Source: Tunturiibacter gelidiferens (lineage in GTDB: Bacteria > Acidobacteriota > Terriglobia > Terriglobales > Acidobacteriaceae). Taken from it: a stretch of DNA of 64,000 nucleotides. A program made the position numbers and the translations under genes. The notes beneath the pieces are model-generated. The model ran no database searches and was not told the origin of the DNA. It was given only the letters and a program-made list of their open reading frames with translations. The DNA lies in NCBI RefSeq assembly GCF_014201335.1, contig NZ_JACHEB010000015.1:96938-160937 (forward strand). The letters run 5' to 3'. Numbering within the stretch: the stretch's first letter is position 1; each line of letters starts with the position of its first letter. This document shows positions 8,761-16,282 of the stretch, one piece after another.

Positions 8761-9495
8761 TCAGATTTGCGCTAAGCCGCCGTCGACGGCGAGCTCGCTA
8801 GCGGTCATGAAGCTGCTGTCGTCCGACGCGAGAAAGGCAGCAGCCGCCCCGATCTCCGCCGGATCGGCCATGCGCTGGAGCGGAGTCATCGCGGCGTAGA
8901 CCTTCTGGCCCTCCTCGCCTAACGCTGCCTTTGCGAGTTCTGTCGCCGTCGCTCCGGGCGACAGCACGTTTACCCGGATGCCGGTGCCCTTCAGGTCCTC
9001 CGCCCAGGTCCGCGCGAGGTTGCGCACTGCCGCCTTGCTCGCGCTGTAGACGCTCATTGTCGGGGCGCCCGTGGTGCCGGCGCTCGAGCCCGTCAGAATG
9101 ATCGAACCGCCCTTGCCCATCAGCGGAAGCGCCTTCTGGACGGTGAAGATCGTACCCTTCACGTTGGTGTCGAAGGTCTCGTCAATGTGCTCGGCGGTGA
9201 TCTTGCCAAGCGGAAGCGGGCTTCCCGCCCCGGCATTGGCGAAAACGATGTCGAGGGTTCCGCGCTCGGCCTTCACCGCCGCGTAGAGCCGGTCGAGGTC
9301 GGCCAGATCGGAGATCGAGCCCTTCACTGCGCGGGCGTTGGACCCGAGATCGGCCACAGCGGCGTCGAGTTCTGCCTGCCGGCGGCCGAAGATGAAGACG
9401 ATGGCGCCCTCCTCGATGAAGCGTTTTGCTGCGGCGCGGCCGATGCCGGTAGCCCCACCCGTGATGACTGCAACTTTTCCTTCAAGCTTTCCCAT
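8761..9495 (-). CDS. Short-chain dehydrogenase/reductase (SDR), glucose dehydrogenase-like
   Basis: A classical 244-residue SDR. It has the cofactor motif TGGATGIGRAAA at residues 12-23, an Arg-rich FGRRQAELDAA segment favouring NADP(H), NAGAG, the catalytic Ser in ILTGSSAGTTG, YSASKAAVR with the catalytic Tyr and Lys, then RVNVLSPGATAT. It closes with the usual FLASDDSSFMTASELAVDGG. The natural substrate is unknown. It is similar to the next gene upstream (9597-10328), and both start MGKLEGKVAVITGG, so the two arose by duplication. It belongs to the minus-strand cassette bounded by two IS110 copies. Confidence 0.9.
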   Translation of the reverse strand: MGKLEGKVAVITGGATGIGRAAAKRFIEEGAIVFIFGRRQAELDAAVADLGSNARAVKGSISDLADLDRLYAAVKAERGTLDIVFANAGAGSPLPLGKITAEHIDETFDTNVKGTIFTVQKALPLMGKGGSIILTGSSAGTTGAPTMSVYSASKAAVRNLARTWAEDLKGTGIRVNVLSPGATATELAKAALGEEGQKVYAAMTPLQRMADPAEIGAAAAFLASDDSSFMTASELAVDGGLAQI

Positions 9496-9596
9496 AATGA
9501 CTCCCTTTGGTCGATCTGTAGAATTCAGTGATCTTTTTGGCGGTGGAGAAGAACTGCTCGCGAGTCCTAATCTTTTGTCGATTCGTCGGCGCGAAT

Positions 9597-10328
9597 TCAG
9601 ATGGCTGAGAAGCCGCCGTCGACAGCCAAATCCACCCCATTCACGTAGCTCGACTCGTCTGAAGCAAGAAACAGCGCGACCGCCGCAATTTCCTCAGGAC
9701 GACCCATCTTGCCGCGCGGGATCAGGGATTCGAACATCTCCCTCGTCTCCTTGTCGAGTCGCTGGGAATCCGGTGTATCGACCTGCCCCGGGCTCAGCAC
9801 GTTCACGCGGATATGCCTGCCCTTCAGTTCGTTGACCCATGTGCGTGCGAATGAACGCAATGCCGCCTTGCTCGCCGCATACACGCCGAAACCAGGAAAT
9901 CCTTTTACCGAAGCAACGGACCCGATCATGATGATCGATCCGCCATCGTTGAGCAGTGGCAACGCCTTCTGAACCGTAAACAGCGTTCCACGCACAATCA
10001 GGTCGAAGCCCGCATCGAAGTGCTGCTCAGTAATCTCACCCAGCTTGGCGGCTTCGCCCTTGCCTGCGCTCGCAAACAGAACGTCGATCTTGCCCTTTTC
10101 CCGCTTGACTGTGTCGAACAGACGGTCGAGGTCGTCGAGATTGGACGCGTCGCCGCGCACGCCGGTCACGTTCCGGCCAATCAGCTTGACCGCCTCATCG
10201 AGCGCCTCCTGCCTCCGGCCCGTGATGAAAACGTAGGCGCCTTCTTCAACGAACCGCTTGGCGCTCTCCAGCGCCAAGCCGCTCGATCCACCCGTGATGA
10301 CTGCAACCTTACCTTCAAGCTTTCCCAT
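9597..10328 (-). CDS. Short-chain dehydrogenase/reductase (SDR), paralogue
   Basis: A 243-residue classical SDR. ATG 10328 is chosen because it gives the same MGKLEGKVAVITGG start as the neighbouring paralogue and follows a GGGAGC ribosome binding site; the open frame extends 28 codons further without good signals. Features are TGGSSGLALESAKRF, where the usual third Gly of the cofactor loop is replaced by Ala, TGRRQEALDEA, SAGKGEAAKLG in place of the canonical NAG, catalytic YAASKAALRSF, and RVNVLSPGQVDTP. The SAGKG variant is known in some SDR subfamilies. The gene is divergent from the AraC regulator at 10638, which may control it. Confidence 0.88.
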   Translation of the reverse strand: MGKLEGKVAVITGGSSGLALESAKRFVEEGAYVFITGRRQEALDEAVKLIGRNVTGVRGDASNLDDLDRLFDTVKREKGKIDVLFASAGKGEAAKLGEITEQHFDAGFDLIVRGTLFTVQKALPLLNDGGSIIMIGSVASVKGFPGFGVYAASKAALRSFARTWVNELKGRHIRVNVLSPGQVDTPDSQRLDKETREMFESLIPRGKMGRPEEIAAVALFLASDESSYVNGVDLAVDGGFSAI

Positions 10329-10637
10329 AATTGCTCCCTTCGGAATGTGTGAAGCATTCCGTACACTAAGGTAGATTCTTTGGCGGCGGACGAAAACTGC
10401 TCGGGAGTCCAAGATTTTTGTCTATTCGTCCAGAAAGATGGCTAAACCGAGCTGTTTTGCTCATTATTGATAGAACTGGGACGCGCGGGGGAAAAGGAGT
10501 CTAGGAGTTGTGATGCTGGAAGGAAGGAGAATGTCCGTCATGGTAGAGGCCTCTTCGACCTGATGCTGCACTTGTCCGACGAGCGAAGCTGCGCAGTTTC
10601 GCAGAGGCTCACAGAACACTATTGCTTTCGAGAGCAG

Positions 10638-11645
10638 ATGGAGGCTCAGTTGGACCCGATAACAGACATCTTCAGAACGCTGCACGTAACCGCTTTCGGT
10701 CTGCACAGGCTCGAAGCCACAGCCCCGTGGGGCGTAAAGCAGGAAGAGCGGACCGAAGACAAAGTCACGCCTTCCGACAAAGAGATGCCACCCACAGATT
10801 TGGCGCACTTCGTCATGCTTTCGCGCGGCAACTGCTGGCTGAGTGTGGAAGGGATTCCGAAGCCGATTCCCCTCACCGGTGGCGATTGCTTTTTGCTCGC
10901 CCGGGGGACTTTGATCGTTCTGCGCGACAGCCCGCGAACACGTCCGAGGTGGAGTTTCCGCGAGATCGGGGCCAAAGCCAACAACAATGTCGCTCATTAT
11001 GGAGGGGGTGGCGCGCCGACGACAATCGTCTGTGGGTCCATGAGTTTCGATCGCGCCAGCCTGAGGCCGATCACTCAGTTATTGCCGAGCTTCATTCTGA
11101 TTAAGGCCGAGCAGGCACGCACGCTAGCTCTTCACGACACAATGCGAGCGCTGGCGTCAGAAATGGCAGAACAGGTGCCGGGATCTGAAATAGTCGCGAC
11201 TCGGCTAGCCGAGGTCTTGTTTATCCAAATACTCCGGGCGCATATCGCGTCGGGACCGGAACGTAACAAAGGATGGCTTCGTGCTGTTTTCGATCCTCAA
11301 ATTGGCACTGCTCTGAGTGCCGTTCACGACAGTGTGAATACACCTTGGACAGTCGAATCTCTGGCCGAAGCGGCGGGCATGTCTCGCTCCGCATTCGCAG
11401 CGCGTTTTAAAGAGCTACTCGGACAAACACCGCTGGAATACGTAACCGAGTGGAGGATGCAGAAGGCGATGCAGTTACTCGAACAGCGTGACAAGAAGCT
11501 CATAGACGTTGCTCGGTCTGTCGGTTACGAGTCCGACGCTGCGTTCAGTAAGGCGTTCAAGCGAGTTGTCGGGGCCAACCCTGGTGAATACCTCAAACAT
11601 GGGTTTGAAGGCCACGGTAATGCCGGAACGGCGGAAGCTTTTTAA
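10638..11645 (+). CDS. AraC-family regulator with N-terminal cupin domain
   Basis: ATG 10638 is preferred; an upstream start at 10467 would add 57 residues without family resemblance. The first ~190 residues match the AraC cupin_6 ligand domain (DIFRTLHVTAFGLHRLEA, HFVMLSRGNCWLSVEG, GGDCFLLARGT, TTIVCGSMSF). The last ~100 residues carry two HTH motifs: WTVESLAEAAGMSRSAFAARF and LIDVARSVGYESDAAFSKAF, followed by GANPGEYL. This architecture is common in AraC proteins controlling adjacent oxidoreductases in response to small molecules. It is transcribed divergently from the two SDR genes, with about 310 bp between start codons, so local regulation is likely. The ligand is unknown. Confidence 0.87.
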   Translation: MEAQLDPITDIFRTLHVTAFGLHRLEATAPWGVKQEERTEDKVTPSDKEMPPTDLAHFVMLSRGNCWLSVEGIPKPIPLTGGDCFLLARGTLIVLRDSPRTRPRWSFREIGAKANNNVAHYGGGGAPTTIVCGSMSFDRASLRPITQLLPSFILIKAEQARTLALHDTMRALASEMAEQVPGSEIVATRLAEVLFIQILRAHIASGPERNKGWLRAVFDPQIGTALSAVHDSVNTPWTVESLAEAAGMSRSAFAARFKELLGQTPLEYVTEWRMQKAMQLLEQRDKKLIDVARSVGYESDAAFSKAFKRVVGANPGEYLKHGFEGHGNAGTAEAF

Positions 11646-11832
11646 GCGGAGGATTCTGACTTTGGCGGCGGGGCCCAGGGGCCATGGAAGTGTGTTCTTC
11701 CACTGAAACGGGTGCCCCAGCTGCCTCGCATTTGGGAACGGGAGACCACGGACCCAAAACCGACCACGATCAGTCCCGGTAAACGCTCTTTTCGACATGT
11801 GAGAAAGCAGTGACGAGAAGCCGACTAATGAA

Positions 11833-11845
11833 ATGGTCCGCCGCT
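11833..11845 (+). repeat. Left sub-terminal inverted repeat of IS copy B
   Basis: ATGGTCCGCCGCT is the exact reverse complement of 13213-13225. Confidence 0.85.
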
Positions 11846-11905
11846 TGATTCTTCAGCCGTAGTAGAGGGATGGTGGTGGCAGCTTCTACAAGGAGGATCA
11901 TCGGC

Positions 11906-12925
11906 ATGCAGATACACTCGGTTGGCATCGATCTGGGCAAGACTACCTTTCACCTCGTCGCACTTGGCGCAGCTGGTAAGGTGCTCGTGCGGAAGAAGTT
12001 CACGCAGAAGCAACTCCTAATGTTCACCGCTAACATGCAGATGTCGCTGATCGGCCTGGAAGCCTGCTCTGGCGCGCACTTTCTGGGTCGGGCATTACGC
12101 AAGCAGGGGTATGACGTTCGGCTGATCGGCGCGCAGTTTGCGAAGCCTTTTGTGAAGTCCAACAAGAACGATTTCGTCGATGCAGAGGCGATCGGCGAAG
12201 CAGTCGAGCGCAACAACATGCGCTTCGTTCCGATCAAGACGGATAACCAACTAGACCTTCAAGCGATTCACCGTGTTCGGGATCGGCTGATCTCGCGTCG
12301 AACGGCAGTGATCAACCAACTGCGGGCTTTTCTGCTCGAACGCGGCAGGGTGTTTGCGCAGAAGCCGGCGAAGCTCAAGGCAGCGATGGCGGACATCCTT
12401 GAGAACGCCGAAGCCGACCTGACACCGCTGATGCACAACCTGATCGACACGCTGTGGGGTGAGTGGAAGCTCGTTGAGCAGCAGATCGAAGAACTGAACG
12501 ATGAACTGGAGCGCATCTCTGCCAGCGATGCCGGGTGTACTCGCATCCGCAAGATTCCTGGGATCGGGCCGGTCGTGGCGACGGCCATCGTCGCTGCCAT
12601 CGGTAACGGTGCTGCGTTTCGCAAGGGACGAGAGTTCGCAGCATGGCTCGGGATTGTGCCGCGCCAGTATTCAACGGGAGGGAAGGCCAAGCTGCTCGGC
12701 ATAAGTAAGCGGGGCAACGTCTATTTACGTAAGATCCTGATCCATGGCGCACGCGCTGCCGTGCTGCGGATCAAGCGAGATAGAGCGCCGATCGGAGCAT
12801 GGTTGGACGCACTCGATCACAGAGCTCCCAAGAACGTCGTGGTGGTCGCCATGGCCAACAAGCTCGCACGTATCGCATGGGCCGTGCTCTCCAGCGGCAA
12901 TGAGTACAGACCTGTCGCCGCATAA
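11906..12925 (+). CDS. IS110-family transposase (DEDD recombinase), copy B
   Basis: A 339-residue paralogue of the copy A enzyme with the same DEDD and C-terminal Ser domains: VGIDLGKTTFHLVALG, IGLEACSGAHFLGRAL, SNKNDFVDAEAIGEAVERNN, IPGIGPVVATAIVAAIG, QYSTGGKAKLLGISKRGN. The start is ATG 11906, which matches the copy A start and follows AGGAGG at 11891-11896. The frame also runs upstream to a GTG-type start, but that region is the conserved noncoding left end. No disabling mutation is seen. Compared with copy A the C-terminus is four residues shorter and ends EYRPVAA. Confidence 0.93.
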   Translation: MQIHSVGIDLGKTTFHLVALGAAGKVLVRKKFTQKQLLMFTANMQMSLIGLEACSGAHFLGRALRKQGYDVRLIGAQFAKPFVKSNKNDFVDAEAIGEAVERNNMRFVPIKTDNQLDLQAIHRVRDRLISRRTAVINQLRAFLLERGRVFAQKPAKLKAAMADILENAEADLTPLMHNLIDTLWGEWKLVEQQIEELNDELERISASDAGCTRIRKIPGIGPVVATAIVAAIGNGAAFRKGREFAAWLGIVPRQYSTGGKAKLLGISKRGNVYLRKILIHGARAAVLRIKRDRAPIGAWLDALDHRAPKNVVVVAMANKLARIAWAVLSSGNEYRPVAA

Positions 12926-13000
12926 CGCTGCGGAAAAGACGCCTGCGCCTGGAAGCGCTGATGCGCTCCCACTTTCGCACCACCACGACGACTAAGCTTC

Positions 13001-13212
13001 CCCACCGAAGTCTGCACAGGGGCAGCAAGGACGAAAGAACAGTCACAACGGCGTGTCCGCAGCCTGGTACCGAGAATGGTCTTCAACGACTGACCGACTT
13101 AGAAGGACAGACACGCGCGCAACTCATCATTGCCAGGAGAGCTGATCTCCACCGAAAGGCCGAATACATTTGCGCAGACTTGTCTTCTCGACCAAACTTT
13201 CCCTTGCAGTCC
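13001..13212 (+). ncRNA. Predicted bridge (seek) RNA region of IS copy B
   Basis: Conserved with 7297-7514 at the nucleotide level. The hairpin GGAGA (13136-13140), loop GCTGA, TCTCC (13146-13150) preserves the copy A stem with a different loop. Other differences cluster just after AACGGCGTG and around the segment following CAGACTTGT. These patches could be the target- and donor-binding parts. RNA ends were not determined. Confidence 0.5.
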
Positions 13213-13225
13213 AGCGGCGGACCAT
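13213..13225 (-). repeat. Right sub-terminal inverted repeat of IS copy B
   Basis: AGCGGCGGACCAT is the exact reverse complement of 11833-11845. Confidence 0.85.
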
Positions 13226-13400
13226 ACATTCCCGATACCAATCGAATGCCGGGGCGCCTAAGCGATCAAGGTCTATGTATCTTGCATGCACAAGCTTTGA
13301 TTGCGTTTGATCTTCGACGACCTGTCTCAATACTTCATAGCGTTCAGGCCTTCGCACTTCTCACGGGTATCTCCAACAGCTCCTCAGTAGACAGAAGCTG

Positions 13401-14081
13401 TTATGGCTTTGAGGCACTGGATCGGCCGGATCGTTTAGAGATTGCGCTCTTGGGCAATCGCGGAACGGCCTGAACGCCCGCCCAAAGCGTTGCGATCGTT
13501 TGGTCGACCACGAGAGCCTGGTCAGGCAAGTCGGGCACAGCCCCTTGGATAACCATCAGTGTGGCGAGACCAAAGATCGAAAACCACCAGGTGTGAGCTA
13601 CCACTATGTCATCTCTGTTTGGCAATCGTTCTTCCTTGGCAACATCGAAAAAGAGCTGCACGAAACGCGCGAACAACGGCTCGCCAAGGTCGTTGATGTA
13701 TTGTCCAGCGCGGACACCGTTGCGGTTCTCAGGCCCGAAAAAGACGTTACGGAACTGTTGTGGATGGGCAATGCAGAATTGAATCAATCCGCGTGAAGTC
13801 GCAAAAAGACGCTCTTTCGGTGCAAGATGCTTAGCGGCAATCGCGTCGAAGTTCTGAACCATCAGCTCGATCGTCTCGCTGCTCAACTCGGCAAGAATGT
13901 GCCATTTGTCGGGGAAATGCTGATAGATCACGGCGTGGGTATAGCCGATCTCTTTAGCGATCTCGCGAAGCGTCACGGCTTCGTAGCCGCGATCGGCAAA
14001 CATTTTGCTGGCAGCCGCAAGGATTTCGCCCCGCAACCTCTCCTTGCGCTCGACCCGTCGACTTGGTGATGTGGATGTCAC
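13401..14081 (-). CDS. TetR-family transcriptional repressor
   Basis: A 226-residue TetR protein. The HTH spans about residues 17-63 (EILAAASKMFADRGYEAVTL, REIAKEIGYTHAVIYQHFPDKWHIL), and the C-terminal ligand domain contains the WHG-like pattern QFRNVFFGPENRNGV. The C-terminus ends in a basic SAISKRSGRSSASKP tail. It is divergent from the NmrA-like gene at 14251 with a 169-bp gap that holds repeated GCGACCAA motifs and an ACCAATGGT palindrome, so it probably represses that gene and itself. Its own 3' end faces the right end of IS copy B. Confidence 0.9.
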   Translation of the reverse strand: MTSTSPSRRVERKERLRGEILAAASKMFADRGYEAVTLREIAKEIGYTHAVIYQHFPDKWHILAELSSETIELMVQNFDAIAAKHLAPKERLFATSRGLIQFCIAHPQQFRNVFFGPENRNGVRAGQYINDLGEPLFARFVQLFFDVAKEERLPNRDDIVVAHTWWFSIFGLATLMVIQGAVPDLPDQALVVDQTIATLWAGVQAVPRLPKSAISKRSGRSSASKP

Positions 14082-14109
14082 TTCAATAGCCTAATCCGTT
14101 TTGACGCTT

Positions 14110-14226
14110 TTTGCGACCAAATGTTGATTTGTATCCATTGGTATTAAAACCATCGATTATTTTGCGACCAATGGTTAGTTTTAGGGCTCTAATCGTCAGG
14201 TCGCTCATTTGGATGGGCGACCAAAT
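14110..14226. promoter_or_regulatory. Repeated operator-like motifs between tetR and NmrA-like gene
   Basis: GCGACCAA occurs three times in the same orientation (14113, 14164, 14217), spaced 51 and 53 bp. The first two are extended to TTTGCGACCAA. Two short palindromic pieces, CCATTGGT (14135-14142) and ACCAATGGT (14167-14175), lie between or over them. This is a plausible binding region for the divergent TetR protein; spacing near five helical turns would place sites on the same DNA face. Confidence 0.45.
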
Positions 14227-14250
14227 ACGAGGCAAAAGGAGAAAACGAGC

Positions 14251-15123
14251 ATGTATTTAGTCATGGGCATTACGGGAAACGTTGGGGGCGCCACCGCGCG
14301 GCACCTGCTGAAGCAAGGCAAACAGGTGCGAGCACTTGTTCGCGATCGCGAGAAAGCGGCGAAGTGGGCAGACCAAGGCGTGGAGTTGGTGGAGGGAGAC
14401 TGGAACGATGCGACAGCCATAGCGGCGGCGCTCAAAGGTGTTGAGGGTGCGTTTGTTATGTTGCCGGCTGTATGGGCGCCCTCGCCTGATTACAAAGAAG
14501 CAAAGGGCGTGATTGCGAACTATATCGAGGCGCTGAGCAAGGTAGTGCCCTCGCGGGTAGTAGCACTCTCGTCGATGGGCGCGAATAGAACAAGTGGGAT
14601 AGGGATGATCACGGCCTTATCACTTTTGGAGCAAGGCTTTCGCAGCCTGCCCTCTCCGGTCGCATTTGTACGCGCAGGCGGCTTTTTCGAGAACTTTCTT
14701 TTCGGCTTACAGGCCGCCCAAGGCGGAACACTACCGGTCTTCTACAATCCTACGAACCGGAAATCGGCAATGGTCGCGTCAGACGACATCGGCGCAGAGG
14801 TGGCAACCCTTCTGGCTGGGCCGGCGTGGTCAGGCCATCGCGTCATCGAGCTGGGTTCGATGGTAAGCGCGGATGAAGTGGCCACACAATTGGGTGGAGT
14901 CCTGAAACTCGACGTAAAAGCCTTCGCACTCCCGCGTGCCGCCTGGGCGGATGCGTTTCAGCAGTTCGGCGTCCCGAAGGGCCACACTGGACCGGCCGAA
15001 GAAATGTTCGAAAGCATTAACGCGGGATGGATGGACCTCGGAGTCACGGGTACCGAGCACGTAGCGGGTACAACGTCCGCACGCGATGTGTTTGCGGCTG
15101 CACTGAATGCCGTCAAAGCATAA
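14251..15123 (+). CDS. NmrA-family NAD(P)-binding protein
   Basis: ATG 14251 is chosen because AAGGAG lies at 14236-14241; upstream codons in frame have no such signal. The 290-residue product has the atypical-SDR/NmrA start YLVMGITGNVGGATARHLLK, then VRALVRDREKAAKWADQGVELVEGDWND and GVEGAFVMLPAVWAPSPDY. The active-site Tyr/Lys pair of classical SDRs is not evident. Relatives include redox sensors and NAD(P)H:quinone oxidoreductases of the QOR2/AzoB type, whose substrate is undefined. Paired with the divergent TetR gene and followed by a DoxX-like membrane protein, a combination often seen in electrophile or quinone stress loci. Confidence 0.85.
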   Translation: MYLVMGITGNVGGATARHLLKQGKQVRALVRDREKAAKWADQGVELVEGDWNDATAIAAALKGVEGAFVMLPAVWAPSPDYKEAKGVIANYIEALSKVVPSRVVALSSMGANRTSGIGMITALSLLEQGFRSLPSPVAFVRAGGFFENFLFGLQAAQGGTLPVFYNPTNRKSAMVASDDIGAEVATLLAGPAWSGHRVIELGSMVSADEVATQLGGVLKLDVKAFALPRAAWADAFQQFGVPKGHTGPAEEMFESINAGWMDLGVTGTEHVAGTTSARDVFAAALNAVKA

Positions 15124-15188
15124 GTCCGGGGCAAGCTTAACCAGCCGGTTCCTTGGAAACTGCGGCGCTAACGTCAAAAAAGATTGAG

Positions 15189-15251
15189 CTCAAACATGAA
15201 ATTTCTTGTTTGAGTGCAACGGGCAGAACCGGACGGCTGATCGTCCGGTTC
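15189..15251. other. Two tandem stem-loops between the NmrA-like and DoxX-like genes
   Basis: Hairpin 1 is CTCAAACA (15189-15196) / TGTTTGAG (15207-15214) with a 10-nt loop. Hairpin 2 is GAACCGGACG (15226-15235) / CGTCCGGTTC (15242-15251) with a 6-nt loop. Both stems are perfect. They may terminate the NmrA-like transcript or protect its 3' end; hairpin 2 lacks a U-tract, so intrinsic termination is uncertain. Confidence 0.5.
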
Positions 15252-15304
15252 CGCGCTGGCGAAAGGCCATCCCATCGTAACCGCAAGAAGAGGATCCTTT
15301 TACT

Positions 15305-15724
15305 ATGAAAGCCGAACAAACAATAGATAAATCCGTGCAGTCAGGTCGAGCAACTCAAATAGCCGCGATGGTAACAACCGGTCTTGTCGCCTTCATGTGG
15401 GTGTACTTCGGAAGGTTATATCTCATTCACGATCCCGGCGAATGGAGGATCGCCAATCAGCAGCTCGGATACCCGCTTTATATCATCCCGTTGATTGGCG
15501 TAACCCACATCCTCGGTGGCGTGGGCCTTCTGATTCCCAATGTGCCTCGATTCACTGAGTGGGTCTATGCTGGTTTCGCGATCACCCTTTTACTCGCGTT
15601 CTATTCACAACTGAATGGCGGTGGCAGTACTTGGGATAAATTCGATCCGATTCTCGTCATGGCGTTCGTCTTCGCTTCGTATGTGTCGAGACGGTGCCTG
15701 CGCGCAAATAGGTGGTCGATATGA
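15305..15724 (+). CDS. DoxX-like integral membrane protein
   Basis: A 139-residue protein with four predicted membrane segments: residues ~19-38 (IAAMVTTGLVAFMWVYFG), ~55-75 (YPLYIIPLIGVTHILGGVG), ~80-100 and ~112-128. The order and the YPLYIIPLIGVTHILGGVGL motif fit the DoxX-like family, small inner-membrane proteins often linked to oxidative or thiol stress but with no settled biochemical role. AAGAGGATCC before ATG 15305 supplies a weak ribosome binding site. It probably belongs functionally with the NmrA-like gene 180 bp upstream. Confidence 0.72.
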   Translation: MKAEQTIDKSVQSGRATQIAAMVTTGLVAFMWVYFGRLYLIHDPGEWRIANQQLGYPLYIIPLIGVTHILGGVGLLIPNVPRFTEWVYAGFAITLLLAFYSQLNGGGSTWDKFDPILVMAFVFASYVSRRCLRANRWSI

Positions 15725-16225
15725 AGAACACGCTCAGCGCAGTTTGTTTTTTCCTGCGCGCCGCTGGCAGCACCGTCAGTCCTGCTAAACGCTCTTGTCG
15801 TCATCAGGGGAAGGTGCAGGAGGACGCCCACCTACTGGTACGGCAAAATCCGTAACGACATTGTAGAGCTCCTACAGGTTGGCGACAGTATTCACCCTGT
15901 GGTCCAAAGAGTCCTCTGCTTTCTCCAATTGTTGAGAAAACAAAATCAGAATCCCAATCTACTGTGGCTCGAAATCATGACATATCACAATCGATTCATT
16001 CCAATAATCAATGCCATAGCTTTGTGTCTCGCTCACAGAGATGAAGCATCTGATCTAGTTATGTTTGCCAAGATAGCGAGCCACATAACAAATGACGTAA
16101 ATGATCACTTGTCACCTGTTAGCTGATCATTGCAAACATAGGACTTCCTCTATTCGTACTGTGGTCCGAAAGAGGAAAGCTGCATTCTTTCTTTAAAAAC
16201 TGCATCCCTTTCTATAAGGGCCGCC
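15725..16225. other. Intergenic region, no supported gene
   Basis: About 500 bp, more AT-rich than its surroundings toward the 3' end. Short open frames have no ribosome binding site or family resemblance. A TATAAG at 16213-16218 could be the -10 element of the downstream AraC gene. Nothing else is recognised. Confidence 0.6.
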
Positions 16226-16245
16226 AATGTTGGCTAGCCAACATT
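16226..16245. promoter_or_regulatory. Perfect 20-bp palindrome upstream of AraC regulator
   Basis: AATGTTGGCTAGCCAACATT is an uninterrupted perfect palindrome, 37 bp before the ATG at 16283 and 7 bp after a TATAAG -10-like hexamer. The position, overlapping or just downstream of a probable transcription start, fits an operator for a dimeric repressor. AraC proteins more often bind direct repeats, so the binder may be another regulator. Confidence 0.55.
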
Positions 16246-16282
16246 CCTTGGGTTCTTGGTACCTTAGTTAGGATTTAGACAG

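Larger units (their letters stand above)
11818..13235 (+). mobile_element. IS110-family element, IS1111-type, copy B
   Basis: Same organisation and orientation as copy A: a short left end, transposase 11906-12925 and a conserved noncoding right end. The sub-terminal inverted repeats are 13 bp here (11833-11845 and 13213-13225). Flanking DNA outside the shared region differs from copy A, so the element inserted independently. Limits are approximate and come from where similarity to copy A stops. Confidence 0.85.

Noticed and set aside
15899..16126. 75-codon frame between DoxX-like and AraC genes
   Set aside because: No ribosome binding site, family resemblance or codon bias.
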